Source: Deltaproteobacteria bacterium
GTDB taxonomy: Bacteria > Myxococcota_A > Polyangia > JAAYKL01
Assembly (NCBI GenBank): GCA_028713995.1
Contig: JAQTNF010000019.1
Coordinates: forward strand, 1 to 48,426
Length of the DNA stretch: 48,426 bases
Reading direction: 5' to 3'
Shown: piece after piece, positions 34,883 through 42,675 of the stretch
Layout of the letters: every line of letters begins with the position of its first letter
Position numbering within the stretch: position 1 is the stretch's first letter
Position numbers and translations under genes: made by a program
The notes under the pieces: generated by a model
What the model saw: only the letters and a program-made list of their open reading frames with translations
Told to the model about the DNA's origin: nothing
Database searches by the model: none

Positions 34883-35629
34883 CTACCTGGCCTTGCCCTG
34901 CCCGGCCACGGCCTGCATGGCCTTGGCCACGGCCTCGGCGTCGCCCAGGTAGGCACGTTTGAGAGGCTTCAACGCCCCGTCGAGCTCGTACACGAGCGGG
35001 ATGCCGGTGGGGATGTTGACGCCCACGATCTCGTCCGGCGGCACGTCGTCCAGGTACTTGACGAGCGAGCGGATGGTGTTGCCGTGGGCAACGACCAGCA
35101 CGCGCTTGCCCGCACGCACCGCGGGCGCGAGCGTCTCGTGCCAGAACGGCAGGAAGCGCGCCACCGTGTCCTTGAGGCACTCGGTGAGCGGGATATCCCC
35201 TGGCGCGAGGTCCTTGTAGCGCGGGTCGCGGCCCGGCCACATGTCGTCCGTGGGCTTGAGCGCCGGCGGCGGGGTGTCGTAGCTGCGGCGCCAGATCTGA
35301 ACCTGCTTCTCGCCGAACTTGACCGCCATCTCGGACTTGTTGAGCCCTTGCAGCGCGCCGTAGTGGCGCTCGTTCAGACGCCACGAGCGCGTGACCGGGA
35401 TCCACGCCTGGTCGAGCTCGTCGAGCACGGTCCACAGCGTGTGGATGGCGCGCTTGAGCACCGACGTGTACGCAACGTCGAAGACGTATCCGCTCTCGCG
35501 CAGGAGCCTTCCGCCCTCGTGCGCTTCCTTGCGGCCCTTTTCCGACAGATCCACGTCGACCCAGCCCGTGAACCGGTTCTCCTTGTTCCACTCGCTTTCC
35601 CCGTGCCTGATGAGGACGATCTTGTGCAT
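34883..35629 (-). CDS. gpmA: 2,3-bisphosphoglycerate-dependent phosphoglycerate mutase
   Basis: 248 residues; interconverts 3- and 2-phosphoglycerate in glycolysis. [10 protein letters not shown] with the phospho-accepting His (His9), [38 protein letters not shown] with the acid/base Glu, and [11 protein letters not shown] with the second His are all intact. The ATG at 35629 is chosen over one 15 bases upstream because GGAGG lies 8 bases before it and [10 protein letters not shown] is the usual start. Length matches the E. coli enzyme (250). It follows the methyltransferase gene by 43 bases. Confidence 0.95.
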   Translation of the reverse strand: MHKIVLIRHGESEWNKENRFTGWVDVDLSEKGRKEAHEGGRLLRESGYVFDVAYTSVLKRAIHTLWTVLDELDQAWIPVTRSWRLNERHYGALQGLNKSEMAVKFGEKQVQIWRRSYDTPPPALKPTDDMWPGRDPRYKDLAPGDIPLTECLKDTVARFLPFWHETLAPAVRAGKRVLVVAHGNTIRSLVKYLDDVPPDEIVGVNIPTGIPLVYELDGALKPLKRAYLGDAEAVAKAMQAVAGQGKAR

Positions 35630-35672
35630 GCGGCGCTCCTCCATTCTGTCCGGCCCTCCCGGGCGCGGGCCA

Positions 35673-36815
35673 TCATACCTCCGGCACGACCCCGCGCGCC
35701 AGGCGCACCCGCAAGCCGCCGTTGACGAGCGCGAGCGAAGTGTCGAGGTCGAGGCGCGTGCGATCGAGCAGGCGCTTGTCGCCGCTCAGGATCGCGACGT
35801 TCCAGCCCCGGCAGCGCTCGCGCAGCACGTCGCCGAGCCGCGCGTAGAGATCGCGCAGGTCCTTGCCGTTGTCGGTGCGCACGCCCCAGGGCGGATTGGT
35901 GACGACCCAGCCCTGGCCCCGCGGCGGCGAGATGTCCGACACCGAGAGGCGCTCGAACCGGATGCGGTCCGCGACCCCTGCCCGCTCCGCGTTGGCGGTT
36001 GCCATGCGGATGGCGCCCGCGTCGCGATCCGAGGCCATGATGATTGGCGTTCCCCCAGGGGCGGGGGTCGCCTTGCCCGCTATCATCGACTCCCAGCGCC
36101 CGCGATCGAACCCCGGCCAGTCCATGAACGCGAAGCGCCTGCCCCTGCCGGGCGCGATTCCCTCGGCCATGCGCGCCGCCTCGATGGCGATGGTGCCGGA
36201 CCCGCAGAACGGGTCGAGGAGCGGCGACGCGCGATCCCAGCCCGACGCGAGCAGCATGACCGCGGCCAGGGTCTCGCGCAAAGGCGCCTTGGCCACGGCG
36301 AGCCTGTAACCGCGCCTGTGCAGGAGCTCGCCGGACGAGTCCGCGGCGATGGTGCATGCATCGCTCTCGAAGCGCACGAAGATCGTCTGCGCCGCTCCCG
36401 CGCCCTCGTCGTCCTGGGGCTCGTGCAGCCTGGGAGGCTCACCCAGCCTGTCCGCGATGGCGCCCGCCACGCGCTCGGCCACGGCGCCCGTGTGGTACAG
36501 CCGCGACTTGTGGCAGGCCACGCGGATGGCCACGGACCCACCCGGCGCAAAGACGCGCTCCCACGGCAGGCGCGCGGCCTTCTTGCGCAATTCCGAGAAC
36601 GCGGCGGCGCGGAATTCTCCGAGGATGGCGAGAACCCGATCGGCCGTGGCGAGCCCCAGGTTCGCGCACCACAGATCGCCCTGCCCGCCGTAAAACGCCA
36701 CGCGTCCCGGCGCGATGCCCGCGGTGTGCTTTTCGGGAACGAGCCCGAGGCGCTCGAGCTCGAGTGCGACAAACGGCTCAAGCCCCGGCGCGGTGACGAC
36801 GTGAAAGGAATCCAT
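35673..36815 (-). CDS. THUMP-type 23S rRNA (guanine-N2) methyltransferase, RlmL-N/YpsC-like
   Basis: 380 residues. N-terminal ferredoxin-like plus THUMP part ([44 protein letters not shown]), then a Rossmann methyltransferase with [19 protein letters not shown] (motif I, about 200-218), [20 protein letters not shown] and the catalytic [10 protein letters not shown] (about 303-312). This is the architecture of the N-terminal half of E. coli RlmL and of the stand-alone homologues that make m2G in 23S rRNA; tRNA guanine methyltransferases of the Trm14 type are a less likely alternative. Full length and intact. Confidence 0.88.
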   Translation of the reverse strand: MDSFHVVTAPGLEPFVALELERLGLVPEKHTAGIAPGRVAFYGGQGDLWCANLGLATADRVLAILGEFRAAAFSELRKKAARLPWERVFAPGGSVAIRVACHKSRLYHTGAVAERVAGAIADRLGEPPRLHEPQDDEGAGAAQTIFVRFESDACTIAADSSGELLHRRGYRLAVAKAPLRETLAAVMLLASGWDRASPLLDPFCGSGTIAIEAARMAEGIAPGRGRRFAFMDWPGFDRGRWESMIAGKATPAPGGTPIIMASDRDAGAIRMATANAERAGVADRIRFERLSVSDISPPRGQGWVVTNPPWGVRTDNGKDLRDLYARLGDVLRERCRGWNVAILSGDKRLLDRTRLDLDTSLALVNGGLRVRLARGVVPEV

Positions 36816-36872
36816 GCGGCGAGAGCGGCCCGCTCGCCCGCGATCGGCAAACGGGCCACGTCCCTGCGAAGA

Positions 36873-36977
36873 TCAGTCCTGCTTCCCGGCCTTCTTCTTG
36901 GCCTTCTTCTCCTTCTTCTCCTTGGCCGTCAGCTTGGGCTTGTTCCCCTTCTCTTTCTTCTGCTCCTTGTTCGCCAT
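36873..36977 (-). CDS. 34-residue Lys-rich protein
   Basis: MANKEQKKEKGNKPKLTAKE followed by a KKEKKAKKK run and a short end; about 40% Lys with several Glu, likely disordered and highly basic. The coding call rests on a strong ribosome site (AAAGGAGG, 6 bases before the ATG) and on a well-formed sigma-70 promoter at 37013-37041. Very small Lys-rich proteins of this kind occur widely in proteobacteria without known function; nucleic-acid or ribosome binding is possible on charge alone. Confidence 0.65.
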   Translation of the reverse strand: MANKEQKKEKGNKPKLTAKEKKEKKAKKKAGKQD

Positions 36978-37012
36978 GAGAGGCCTCCTTTCGAGCTCAA
37001 CGAGTTGTGCCC

Positions 37013-37041
37013 ATTTTGCTCGGGATCGACGCTCTTGGCAA
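37013..37041 (-). promoter_or_regulatory. Candidate sigma-70 promoter of the Lys-rich small gene
   Basis: TTGCCA (37036-37041, 5 of 6) and CAAAAT (37013-37018, 4 of 6) are separated by 17 bases on the minus strand. The predicted start near 37006 leaves a 29-base leader containing the strong ribosome site. Confidence 0.45.
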
Positions 37042-37089
37042 ATATCCGGTGGATCAGGCGGGAGCTGACATGAGCGGGAACGCCTCGAT

Positions 37090-37416
37090 CTACTTGCCTC
37101 CGTCGGCGCTGCCGTCGGCGCTGCCGTCCGCTCCGCTGTCGGCTCCGCCATCGGTGCCACCGTCCACGTCCGAATCGCCGTCTGTGTCCGTGTCCGTGTC
37201 ACCGTCCGTGTCGGTATCGCCATCCGTGTCGCTGTCGGTGTCGCTGTCCGTGTCGCCGCCGCCGTCGACGTCGGTGTCGCCTCCGTCACCTGCATCCCCC
37301 GCGTCGTTGCCGCCGTCCACGGTCGTGTCCGTGTCGTTGTCGTCGTCGTCACCGCATGCGGCGACCATGAGGCCGAGCGCCAGACACGTCATGAGAATCG
37401 TAATCAAGGTTTTCAT
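37090..37416 (-). CDS. Small lipoprotein made almost entirely of Asp-Ser/Thr/Gly repeats
   Basis: 108 residues: signal peptide MKTLITILMTCLALGLMVAA with lipobox VAAC (Cys21), then GDDDDNDTDTT and repeats of D-(S/T/G)-D to about residue 85, ending in a GADSGADGSADGSADGGK tail. There is no folded domain. As a highly acidic surface chain it could bind Ca or act as a spacer or shield; equally it may be the remnant linker of a larger lipoprotein that lost its domain. It has its own sigma-54-type promoter (37470-37485). Confidence 0.75.
   Translation of the reverse strand: MKTLITILMTCLALGLMVAACGDDDDNDTDTTVDGGNDAGDAGDGGDTDVDGGGDTDSDTDSDTDGDTDTDGDTDTDTDGDSDVDGGTDGGADSGADGSADGSADGGK
37150..37350 (-). 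repeat. Asp-rich repeat of the small lipoprotein
   Basis: Tandem hexamers of the same class making up most of the coding region of the 37090-37416 gene. Confidence 0.85.
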
Positions 37417-37469
37417 CGTCGTTCCTCCGAGGCTGTCGTGAAGGGCTCATTCCCTCGGTCTCTCCTACA

Positions 37470-37485
37470 AGCGATAGTCGTGCCA
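37470..37485 (-). promoter_or_regulatory. Sigma-54-type promoter of the Asp-Ser lipoprotein
   Basis: Minus strand TGGCACGACTATCGCT matches 11 of 12 fixed positions of the sigma-54 consensus; GG (37483-37484) and GC (37471-37472) are 10 bases apart. Predicted start near 37459, about 43 bases before the ATG at 37416, the same geometry as at 34731-34747. Confidence 0.62.
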
Positions 37486-37611
37486 AGCACTCAACGTTCC
37501 GTAATCACTTGGAAACGCCTATTCCGGAGCATCGCGAGGTGTGGCATTCCGATCACAGTTCGGGCGCCGGACAACCCCGGGGATCGTGGCGGGATGACGA
37601 ACGAGCCTCCT

Positions 37612-39450
37612 CTACCACCCGCACTTCTTCCCCTTGTTCTGCTCCTCGAGCCAGGTCATGAGCGGCTTGAAGTAGTCGAGGATCGCGGTCGCATCCATCT
37701 TGTCCTCGCCCGTGAGGACCTTGAGCGCCTCGGGCCACGGCTTCGACTGCCCGAGCGCCATCATCTGCGCGAGCCTCGCGCCTGCCTCCTTGCTGCCGTA
37801 GATGGAGCACTTGTGCAGCGGCCCCTCGTAGCCCGCCACCTTGCACAGCGCCCGGTGCATCTGGAATTGCAGGATCGCGGCCAGGAAGTAGCGTGTGTAG
37901 GGCACGTTGGCCGGCACGTGGTACTTGGCGCCCGGATCGAAGTCGGCCTCGGAGCGCGGCACGGGCGGCGCCACCCCTTGCAGCTCGCGGATGAGCTCCC
38001 ACCAATGCGCGTTGTACTTGTCGGGCAAGGTCTTGCCCGAGAACACGTCGAAGCGCCAGCGATCGATCATCACGCCGAACGGCAGGAACGCCACCTTGTC
38101 GAGCGCCCGGTCGAGGAGCACGCCGATATTGTCGGGGGGCTCCTTGTCGAGGATGCCGACCTTCACCAGGTACGACGGCGTGACCGAGAGCGCCATGAGA
38201 TCTCCGAGCGCCTCGTGGAACCCGTCGTTGGCGCCGCTCGCGTACAGCGGCGGCTCCGCCTCGTACGCGCGCTGGTAGTAGTTGTGGCCGAGCTCATGGT
38301 GGATGGTCGTGAAGTCCTCGCCCGTCACCTCGATGCACATCTTGATGCGCAGGTCGTCCTTCCAGTCGATGTCCCACGCGCTTGCGTGGCACACCACGTC
38401 GCGGTCGCGCGGCCTCACGAACATGGAGCGCTCGAAGAACGTCTTGGGCAGCGCAGGCAACCCCAGCGACACGTAGAACGCCTCGCCGGCGCGCACCATG
38501 CCGACCGGGTCGAGCTTTTTCGAGGCAAGCGCCTTGTCGATGTTGATCGGCGTCGATCCGGGAGGCGACACGATGTCGCGGATGTTGCTCCACTCCTGGC
38601 TCCACATGTTGCCGAGCAGGTGGGCCGGGATTGGCTCGCCGTCCTTGACCTTGTCCGCGCCGTAGCGCTCGGCCAGCCTGCCGCGCACGTAGCAGTGCAG
38701 CTGCTCGTAGAGCGGCCTCACCTGCCGCCACAACCGGTCGACCTCGGCCCCGAACGCCTCCGACGGCATGTCGTAGCGCGCCTTCCACAGGTCGCCCACG
38801 TCGTTGAACCCCAGCTCGCGCGCGCCCTCGTTGGCCAGGGCCACGAACCGCTCGTAGTCCGGGCGCATGGGCGGGGAGATGGTGCGCCAGCCCTTCCAGG
38901 CGTCGAGCAGCTCGTCGTAATTCCGGCTCTTCGCGAGCACCCGCGAGAGCTCGGTCAGGTCCATGCACTTGCCGCCCTTCGCGTCCTTGCAGAACTTGCC
39001 CTTGCCGTACACGCTCGACATGCCCGCCGCGATTTCCGCGAGCGTCTTGCGTTTCGCCGCGTCGGACGGCGCCGGCACGTCCAGGGAGAGGCGCAGGAGC
39101 TCGAGTTTGCGCGACACGTCCGGGGGAAGCGCCAGGTCCTTGAAGCGCACGGCCTCCTTGGCCTTGCGCGCCACGAGCTCCATGACCGCCTCGTTCGCCC
39201 GCGCGGACAGGATGTCCGTGTCGTCCGTGATGAACGTGGACTTGACCCAGTCGGTCCGCTCCCGCGCGATCCACAGGTCGAGCAGCTCCGGCTCGAGCGC
39301 GTCAACGAACTTGCGGGCGTCCTCGGCGGTGTCGGCCGGCTTCGCCGCCTGGACGTCAGCCGTGTTCGCGGAGGGCTGCATGCCGCCCGTCCCGTTCTGG
39401 CAGGCTGCCGCGACGACCACGACGGCGATGGCGATGGCGATGCGCTTCAT
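37612..39450 (-). CDS. M2-family peptidyl-dipeptidase (ACE-like) lipoprotein
   Basis: 612 residues: lipoprotein signal peptide ([17 protein letters not shown], Cys about 17), then a helical metallopeptidase with the zinc motif HHELGH (about 384-389) and [12 protein letters not shown] carrying the third, Glu ligand (about 412). The surrounding VCHASAWD and [14 protein letters not shown] are typical of M2, the angiotensin-converting-enzyme family, which removes C-terminal dipeptides. Length agrees with a single ACE domain. It would act in the periplasm or at the cell surface on peptides. Divergently transcribed from the small membrane protein gene across an 88-base gap containing an inverted repeat. 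Confidence 0.92.
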   Translation of the reverse strand: MKRIAIAIAVVVVAAACQNGTGGMQPSANTADVQAAKPADTAEDARKFVDALEPELLDLWIARERTDWVKSTFITDDTDILSARANEAVMELVARKAKEAVRFKDLALPPDVSRKLELLRLSLDVPAPSDAAKRKTLAEIAAGMSSVYGKGKFCKDAKGGKCMDLTELSRVLAKSRNYDELLDAWKGWRTISPPMRPDYERFVALANEGARELGFNDVGDLWKARYDMPSEAFGAEVDRLWRQVRPLYEQLHCYVRGRLAERYGADKVKDGEPIPAHLLGNMWSQEWSNIRDIVSPPGSTPINIDKALASKKLDPVGMVRAGEAFYVSLGLPALPKTFFERSMFVRPRDRDVVCHASAWDIDWKDDLRIKMCIEVTGEDFTTIHHELGHNYYQRAYEAEPPLYASGANDGFHEALGDLMALSVTPSYLVKVGILDKEPPDNIGVLLDRALDKVAFLPFGVMIDRWRFDVFSGKTLPDKYNAHWWELIRELQGVAPPVPRSEADFDPGAKYHVPANVPYTRYFLAAILQFQMHRALCKVAGYEGPLHKCSIYGSKEAGARLAQMMALGQSKPWPEALKVLTGEDKMDATAILDYFKPLMTWLEEQNKGKKCGW

Positions 39451-39491
39451 GGGTTCCTCTCTTCCTTTTGTTCATGTCGAGTGGACGAACC

Positions 39492-39506
39492 CAAGGTAGC
39501 ACCTTG
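39492..39506. promoter_or_regulatory. Inverted repeat between divergent genes (operator candidate)
   Basis: CAAGGT-AGC-ACCTTG: perfect 6-bp arms with a 3-base centre, in the short gap between the ACE-like gene and the membrane-protein gene. Suitable for a dimeric regulator controlling one or both. Confidence 0.3.
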
Positions 39507-39538
39507 CGCCCGGCCTCGAAAGCTGGAGTAAAAGGGAT

Positions 39539-39907
39539 ATGCGAGAGATCCTCCTCGCCCTCGTGCTCGTGGCGATCCTGTCCATCACCGGCGCCGCGTC
39601 CGCGCTGTCGTGGATCCAGCTCCTCGTGGCCGGGTTCGCGCTGGTGATCGCGGGCCACGTGATCGGCATCCCGGCCGGCGTCGTGTACCACGTGAAGCTG
39701 CGCCGCGCGGCGCGCGCCAAGGGCGGGCTCCCCAGGGGCTGGATCTGGCGCCCCATGTCCCTGCACGACAGGCTCGACGCGCCGGATCGCCGCCGCATCC
39801 TGCCCTGGTTCTACGTGGGTGCCGCCGGGTTCGCGCTCATCGTGCTGGGCTTCGTGCTGCTCGGGACGGGCATGCTCTTAGGCATCATGCGGGCCCGCGC
39901 GCGGTGA
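39539..39907 (+). CDS. Small integral membrane protein, unknown function
   Basis: 122 residues with an N-terminal helix pair (MREILLALVLVAILSITGAA and LLVAGFALVIAGHVIGIPAG), a basic loop (KLRRAARAKGGLPRGWIWRP), and a C-terminal helix (WFYVGAAGFALIVLGFVLLG). AAAGGG precedes the ATG. It ends directly against the stop of the convergent transporter gene. No family recognised. Confidence 0.65.
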   Translation: MREILLALVLVAILSITGAASALSWIQLLVAGFALVIAGHVIGIPAGVVYHVKLRRAARAKGGLPRGWIWRPMSLHDRLDAPDRRRILPWFYVGAAGFALIVLGFVLLGTGMLLGIMRARAR

Positions 39908-40657
39908 TCACAACCCCAGGAAGGTCATGGACACGCCGGCCAGACCCACCACCGCGCCGGCCGCCGCGTGGCTCCAGCGCTCGATCGGGCCCAGGGACAG
40001 CTTGCGCAGGCCGAGCCAGGAGAGAGCCACGAGGATTTGCATGGTGGCGAGCGTTGCGACGCCATATCCCGTCACCACGAACGCCACCTCACCCCATGCG
40101 CCCATGAGCGCCGAGGCGAAGAAGAGCGGGATGAGCGGCTCGCAGGGGCCGAGCACGAACACGAGGAACAGGATCCACGGCGTGAGGCTGCGCCACGTGC
40201 GAGGGCCGTCTCCCTCGGCCGCGGCGGCACCGACAGCGTGCTCGTGGACGTGCACGGGCGGGTGCGCGAGGAGCGGAACGTGATCGTGGTCGTGGTCGTG
40301 CTTGTGGAGCGTGCCGTCCTCGTGAAGATGCGGGTGCACGTGCCTCTTGCCACGGAGCGCGTGCCATACGCCCCACGCCATGTACGCGAACCCGAAGAAC
40401 ATGAGCGCGAAGCCCGCGACGGCGCCTCTCGTGGCCTCGATGCCCTCAACGCGCTGTAGCGCCGCTCCCGCCGCCACTCCTGCCACCCCGATGATCACGC
40501 TCGACAGCACGTGCCCGAGCCCGCACAGGAACGTGAGCAGCGAAACACGGCCGAGGCCCCAGCGCCGGGCGCGGCCGATGACGATGAACGGCACGTAATG
40601 ATCGGGCCCGAGGAGCGTGTGCAGGAAGCCGACCGCGATGGCCGTGATGAGGAGCAT
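39908..40657 (-). CDS. Polytopic transporter of the UreH/NiCoT-TauE-like type with His-rich loop
   Basis: 249 residues, about six helices. The start FLHTLLGPDHYVPFIVIGRA and LTFLCGLGHVLSSVIIGVAG carry the H-x(4-5)-DH and GH motifs of the nickel/cobalt- and sulfite-exporter-like families. The cytoplasmic or periplasmic loop (about 105-140) contains some 14 His (HVHPHLHEDG, HKHDHDHDH, HVHEH), suggesting metal binding. The second half has FVLGPCEPLIPLFF, with a conserved Gly-Pro-Cys-Glu. Its ATG lies 6 bases after the stop of the MAM-like lipoprotein gene, so it belongs to that operon. Substrate most likely a divalent metal; not certain. Confidence 0.75.
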   Translation of the reverse strand: MLLITAIAVGFLHTLLGPDHYVPFIVIGRARRWGLGRVSLLTFLCGLGHVLSSVIIGVAGVAAGAALQRVEGIEATRGAVAGFALMFFGFAYMAWGVWHALRGKRHVHPHLHEDGTLHKHDHDHDHVPLLAHPPVHVHEHAVGAAAAEGDGPRTWRSLTPWILFLVFVLGPCEPLIPLFFASALMGAWGEVAFVVTGYGVATLATMQILVALSWLGLRKLSLGPIERWSHAAAGAVVGLAGVSMTFLGL

Positions 40658-40663
40658 GGTGCT

Positions 40664-41770
40664 CTATAGCACCTGCACCGTCACGTCGTCGATGAACCAC
40701 CCGAGGCTCGTGGTCGTCTTGTCCGAGGCGAACATGAAGCGCACGCGGAACGCGGAGGTCTTGTACTCGTCGCCGAGCGGCGCGGTCACGTCGAGCCAGC
40801 CGGTCCCGGCGCTGCTCCCGCCCCAGCCGCTCTCACCCTTGAACCCGAACGTGAGACCGGCGCAGGCGCCCGTGTAGTCGCCCTGGATGGGGCCCTTGTA
40901 GGCCGGCGTAGGGACGATGTCCTGCCAGGTGGCTCCGCCGTCGCTCGACACCTGGACCTTGGCTCCGTCCGGGCAGTTGCCCCCGCTCATGGTCTGGAAC
41001 CAATAGCGGTGTTTGAACGCGAGCTGCAGCATGGACGGGGCGAGCGCGCAGCTCGACAGGTCGATGTCCGGCGAGGCGAGCGCCGCGGACTGGCAAGCCG
41101 GGTAGTTGCCGGTGGCGGAATTGTACACGGCCCAGCAGTGCTCGCCGGAAGCGCACGTGACGCCGTTGGTCGGCGTGCCGTGCCGGAACGGATCGCCGGC
41201 CGTTCCCACCGGCGCATGGGTGAAGCCCTGGGTTCCGGACTCGAAGTCGAAAAGGACGCCCGTGCATGGCGGGTTCGTGTCCGTGCCGGCGTCCGCGCTT
41301 CCGTCGGGGCCGGCATCCCCGGCGTCCGTACCGGCGTCCATGTCCGTATCGGCATCGGTGTCGGCGTCGGAGTCTGAGTCCGTGTCGGAGTCCGAATCCG
41401 TGTCGGCATCCGCGTCCATGTCCGTATCGGCGTCGGAATCCGTATCAGCGTCCGTGTCCGTATCCGTATCGATGTCGGTGTCGGTATCCGTGTCCATGTC
41501 CGTATCGGCATCGGAATCCGTGTCTGCGTCCATGTCCGTGTCGGCGTCGGAATCCGTATCGGCGTCGCTCCCGGTGTCCGTGTCCGTCGGCGCGAAGCCG
41601 TCGCTGTCCGAGTAGCACGTCAGATCGCCGGCCGTGTCGCACACCCATCCCGACGGACAATCCGCGTTGGACGCGCATTCGAGCTGCCCTTCGGGAATGC
41701 CCACGCTGAAGCAGCCCACAGCCAGGGCCGCGACCGCGAGCGCGAGGAGCGTTCCGACACGCGATCCCAT
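40664..41770 (-). CDS. Lipoprotein with Asp-Ser repeat linker and MAM/immune-inhibitor-A-like domain
   Basis: 368 residues: lipobox VGC (Cys20), a small Cys-rich module (CASNADCPSGWVCDTAGDLTC), a very long Asp-Ser/Thr/Ala/Met repeat (about 60-160), then a beta-sandwich of the kind found after M6 peptidases: VLFDFESGTQGFTHAP, WAVYN, SPDIDLSSC, VQVSSDGGATWQDI, FRVRFMFASD and SLGWFIDDVTVQVL at the end. Such domains bind glycans or proteins. The ATG at 41770 shares one base with the preceding stop (TGATG). Surface display by the repeat stalk is likely. Confidence 0.82.
   Translation of the reverse strand: MGSRVGTLLALAVAALAVGCFSVGIPEGQLECASNADCPSGWVCDTAGDLTCYSDSDGFAPTDTDTGSDADTDSDADTDMDADTDSDADTDMDTDTDTDIDTDTDTDADTDSDADTDMDADADTDSDSDTDSDSDADTDADTDMDAGTDAGDAGPDGSADAGTDTNPPCTGVLFDFESGTQGFTHAPVGTAGDPFRHGTPTNGVTCASGEHCWAVYNSATGNYPACQSAALASPDIDLSSCALAPSMLQLAFKHRYWFQTMSGGNCPDGAKVQVSSDGGATWQDIVPTPAYKGPIQGDYTGACAGLTFGFKGESGWGGSSAGTGWLDVTAPLGDEYKTSAFRVRFMFASDKTTTSLGWFIDDVTVQVL
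41330..41590 (-). repeat. Long Asp-rich linker-coding repeat
   Basis: About 260 bases of tandem hexamers (plus-strand reading GTCCGTATCGGC, GTCGGAATCC and variants), coding for D-(S/T/A/M)-D units. The longest such run in the window. Confidence 0.88.
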
Positions 41771-42675
41771 CAGAAGCTCCCTTCCAGCCCGAGGCCGCCG
41801 GACCGCGGCACGAGCGCCACCTGGGTCTCTTCCTCCGTGTCGTCGAGCAGGAACAGGGTGAGGCCCGCGCCACCCAGCACGGCGGCCGCCGCGAACCCCA
41901 CGATCGCGCCGACCTGGAAGTCGCGCATGCTGTCCCTGCTGTCCTTGAACCCGGTGAAGCTCTTGGCGTCCTCGGCGTCGCTCTTGGCTGCGCCCGCGAG
42001 CCCTTGCAGCACGATCCCCGTGAACGCGGCGGCGCCTCCGGCTCCCCACAGGATGTAGATGGTCGTCTGGCGCTCGAAGAGCCCCAGGTCCTTCTTCGGT
42101 TCCTTGTGCCGCTTGGGCGGTGGAGGCGGCGGGGTGCGCGCTGCCTCGGCGGCGGCTGCTTCGGCCTCGAGCCTGGTCTGCTCCGCGGCTCGTCGCGCCT
42201 CTTCCGCGGCGCGCTCCTCTGCCGCGATCTCGTTCTTGAGGGACGTCACAATCGTTTGGATGTCGACCGCGGCGCCGCTCGCCGGGTTCTCCGCCAGAAA
42301 CGCCTCGAGCGTCGCGATCGTCGCCTGCCGGTTCTTGGAGAGCCGCGCGAGCTGCTGCACGTTGTAGACCGTGTTCGGGTGCTCCTTCATCTTGAGCGAG
42401 CACAGGAACTCCGCCATGGCCGGCTCCACGTCGCCTTCGTACGACAGCCGCTGCCCCTCCCCGAAGTGCGCCTTGGCCAGATCGCGGCGTTTGGTCTCCT
42501 TGGCGGGAACGGGCGGGCACACCGGCGCCGCTTCCACGGCCGCAGGTTCGGCGCCCTGGGGCCCAGGTTCAGGCACGGGCGCCGGAGCCGTCTCCTGTGC
42601 CGCGAGCGCAACGGGCGCGAGGATCGAAAACGCAACGACGGTGACGATTCGTTTCAGCACCCTTGGCCTCACCAT
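41770..42675 (-). CDS. TPR-like membrane protein in the pseudokinase operon
   Basis: 301 residues: signal peptide (to about 26), a Pro/Glu-rich part, a helical TPR-like region (KAHFGEGQRLSYEGDVEPAMAEFLCSLK, about 62-115, plus TIATLEAFLAENP), a charged coiled coil of Ala/Glu/Arg (about 145-180), a PPPPPPKRHKEPKK hinge and two membrane helices (about 203-230 and 253-280). Myxobacterial kinase loci often carry such periplasmic TPR proteins. It overlaps the kinase-fold gene by 7 bases and the lipoprotein by 1, so all are coupled. Confidence 0.75.
   Translation of the reverse strand: MVRPRVLKRIVTVVAFSILAPVALAAQETAPAPVPEPGPQGAEPAAVEAAPVCPPVPAKETKRRDLAKAHFGEGQRLSYEGDVEPAMAEFLCSLKMKEHPNTVYNVQQLARLSKNRQATIATLEAFLAENPASGAAVDIQTIVTSLKNEIAAEERAAEEARRAAEQTRLEAEAAAAEAARTPPPPPPKRHKEPKKDLGLFERQTTIYILWGAGGAAAFTGIVLQGLAGAAKSDAEDAKSFTGFKDSRDSMRDFQVGAIVGFAAAAVLGGAGLTLFLLDDTEEETQVALVPRSGGLGLEGSF

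Noticed and set aside
41330-41590. Tandem short repeats that might be taken for a CRISPR array or minisatellite.
   Set aside because: The repeats keep the reading frame, code for Asp-rich linker, and have no unique spacers.
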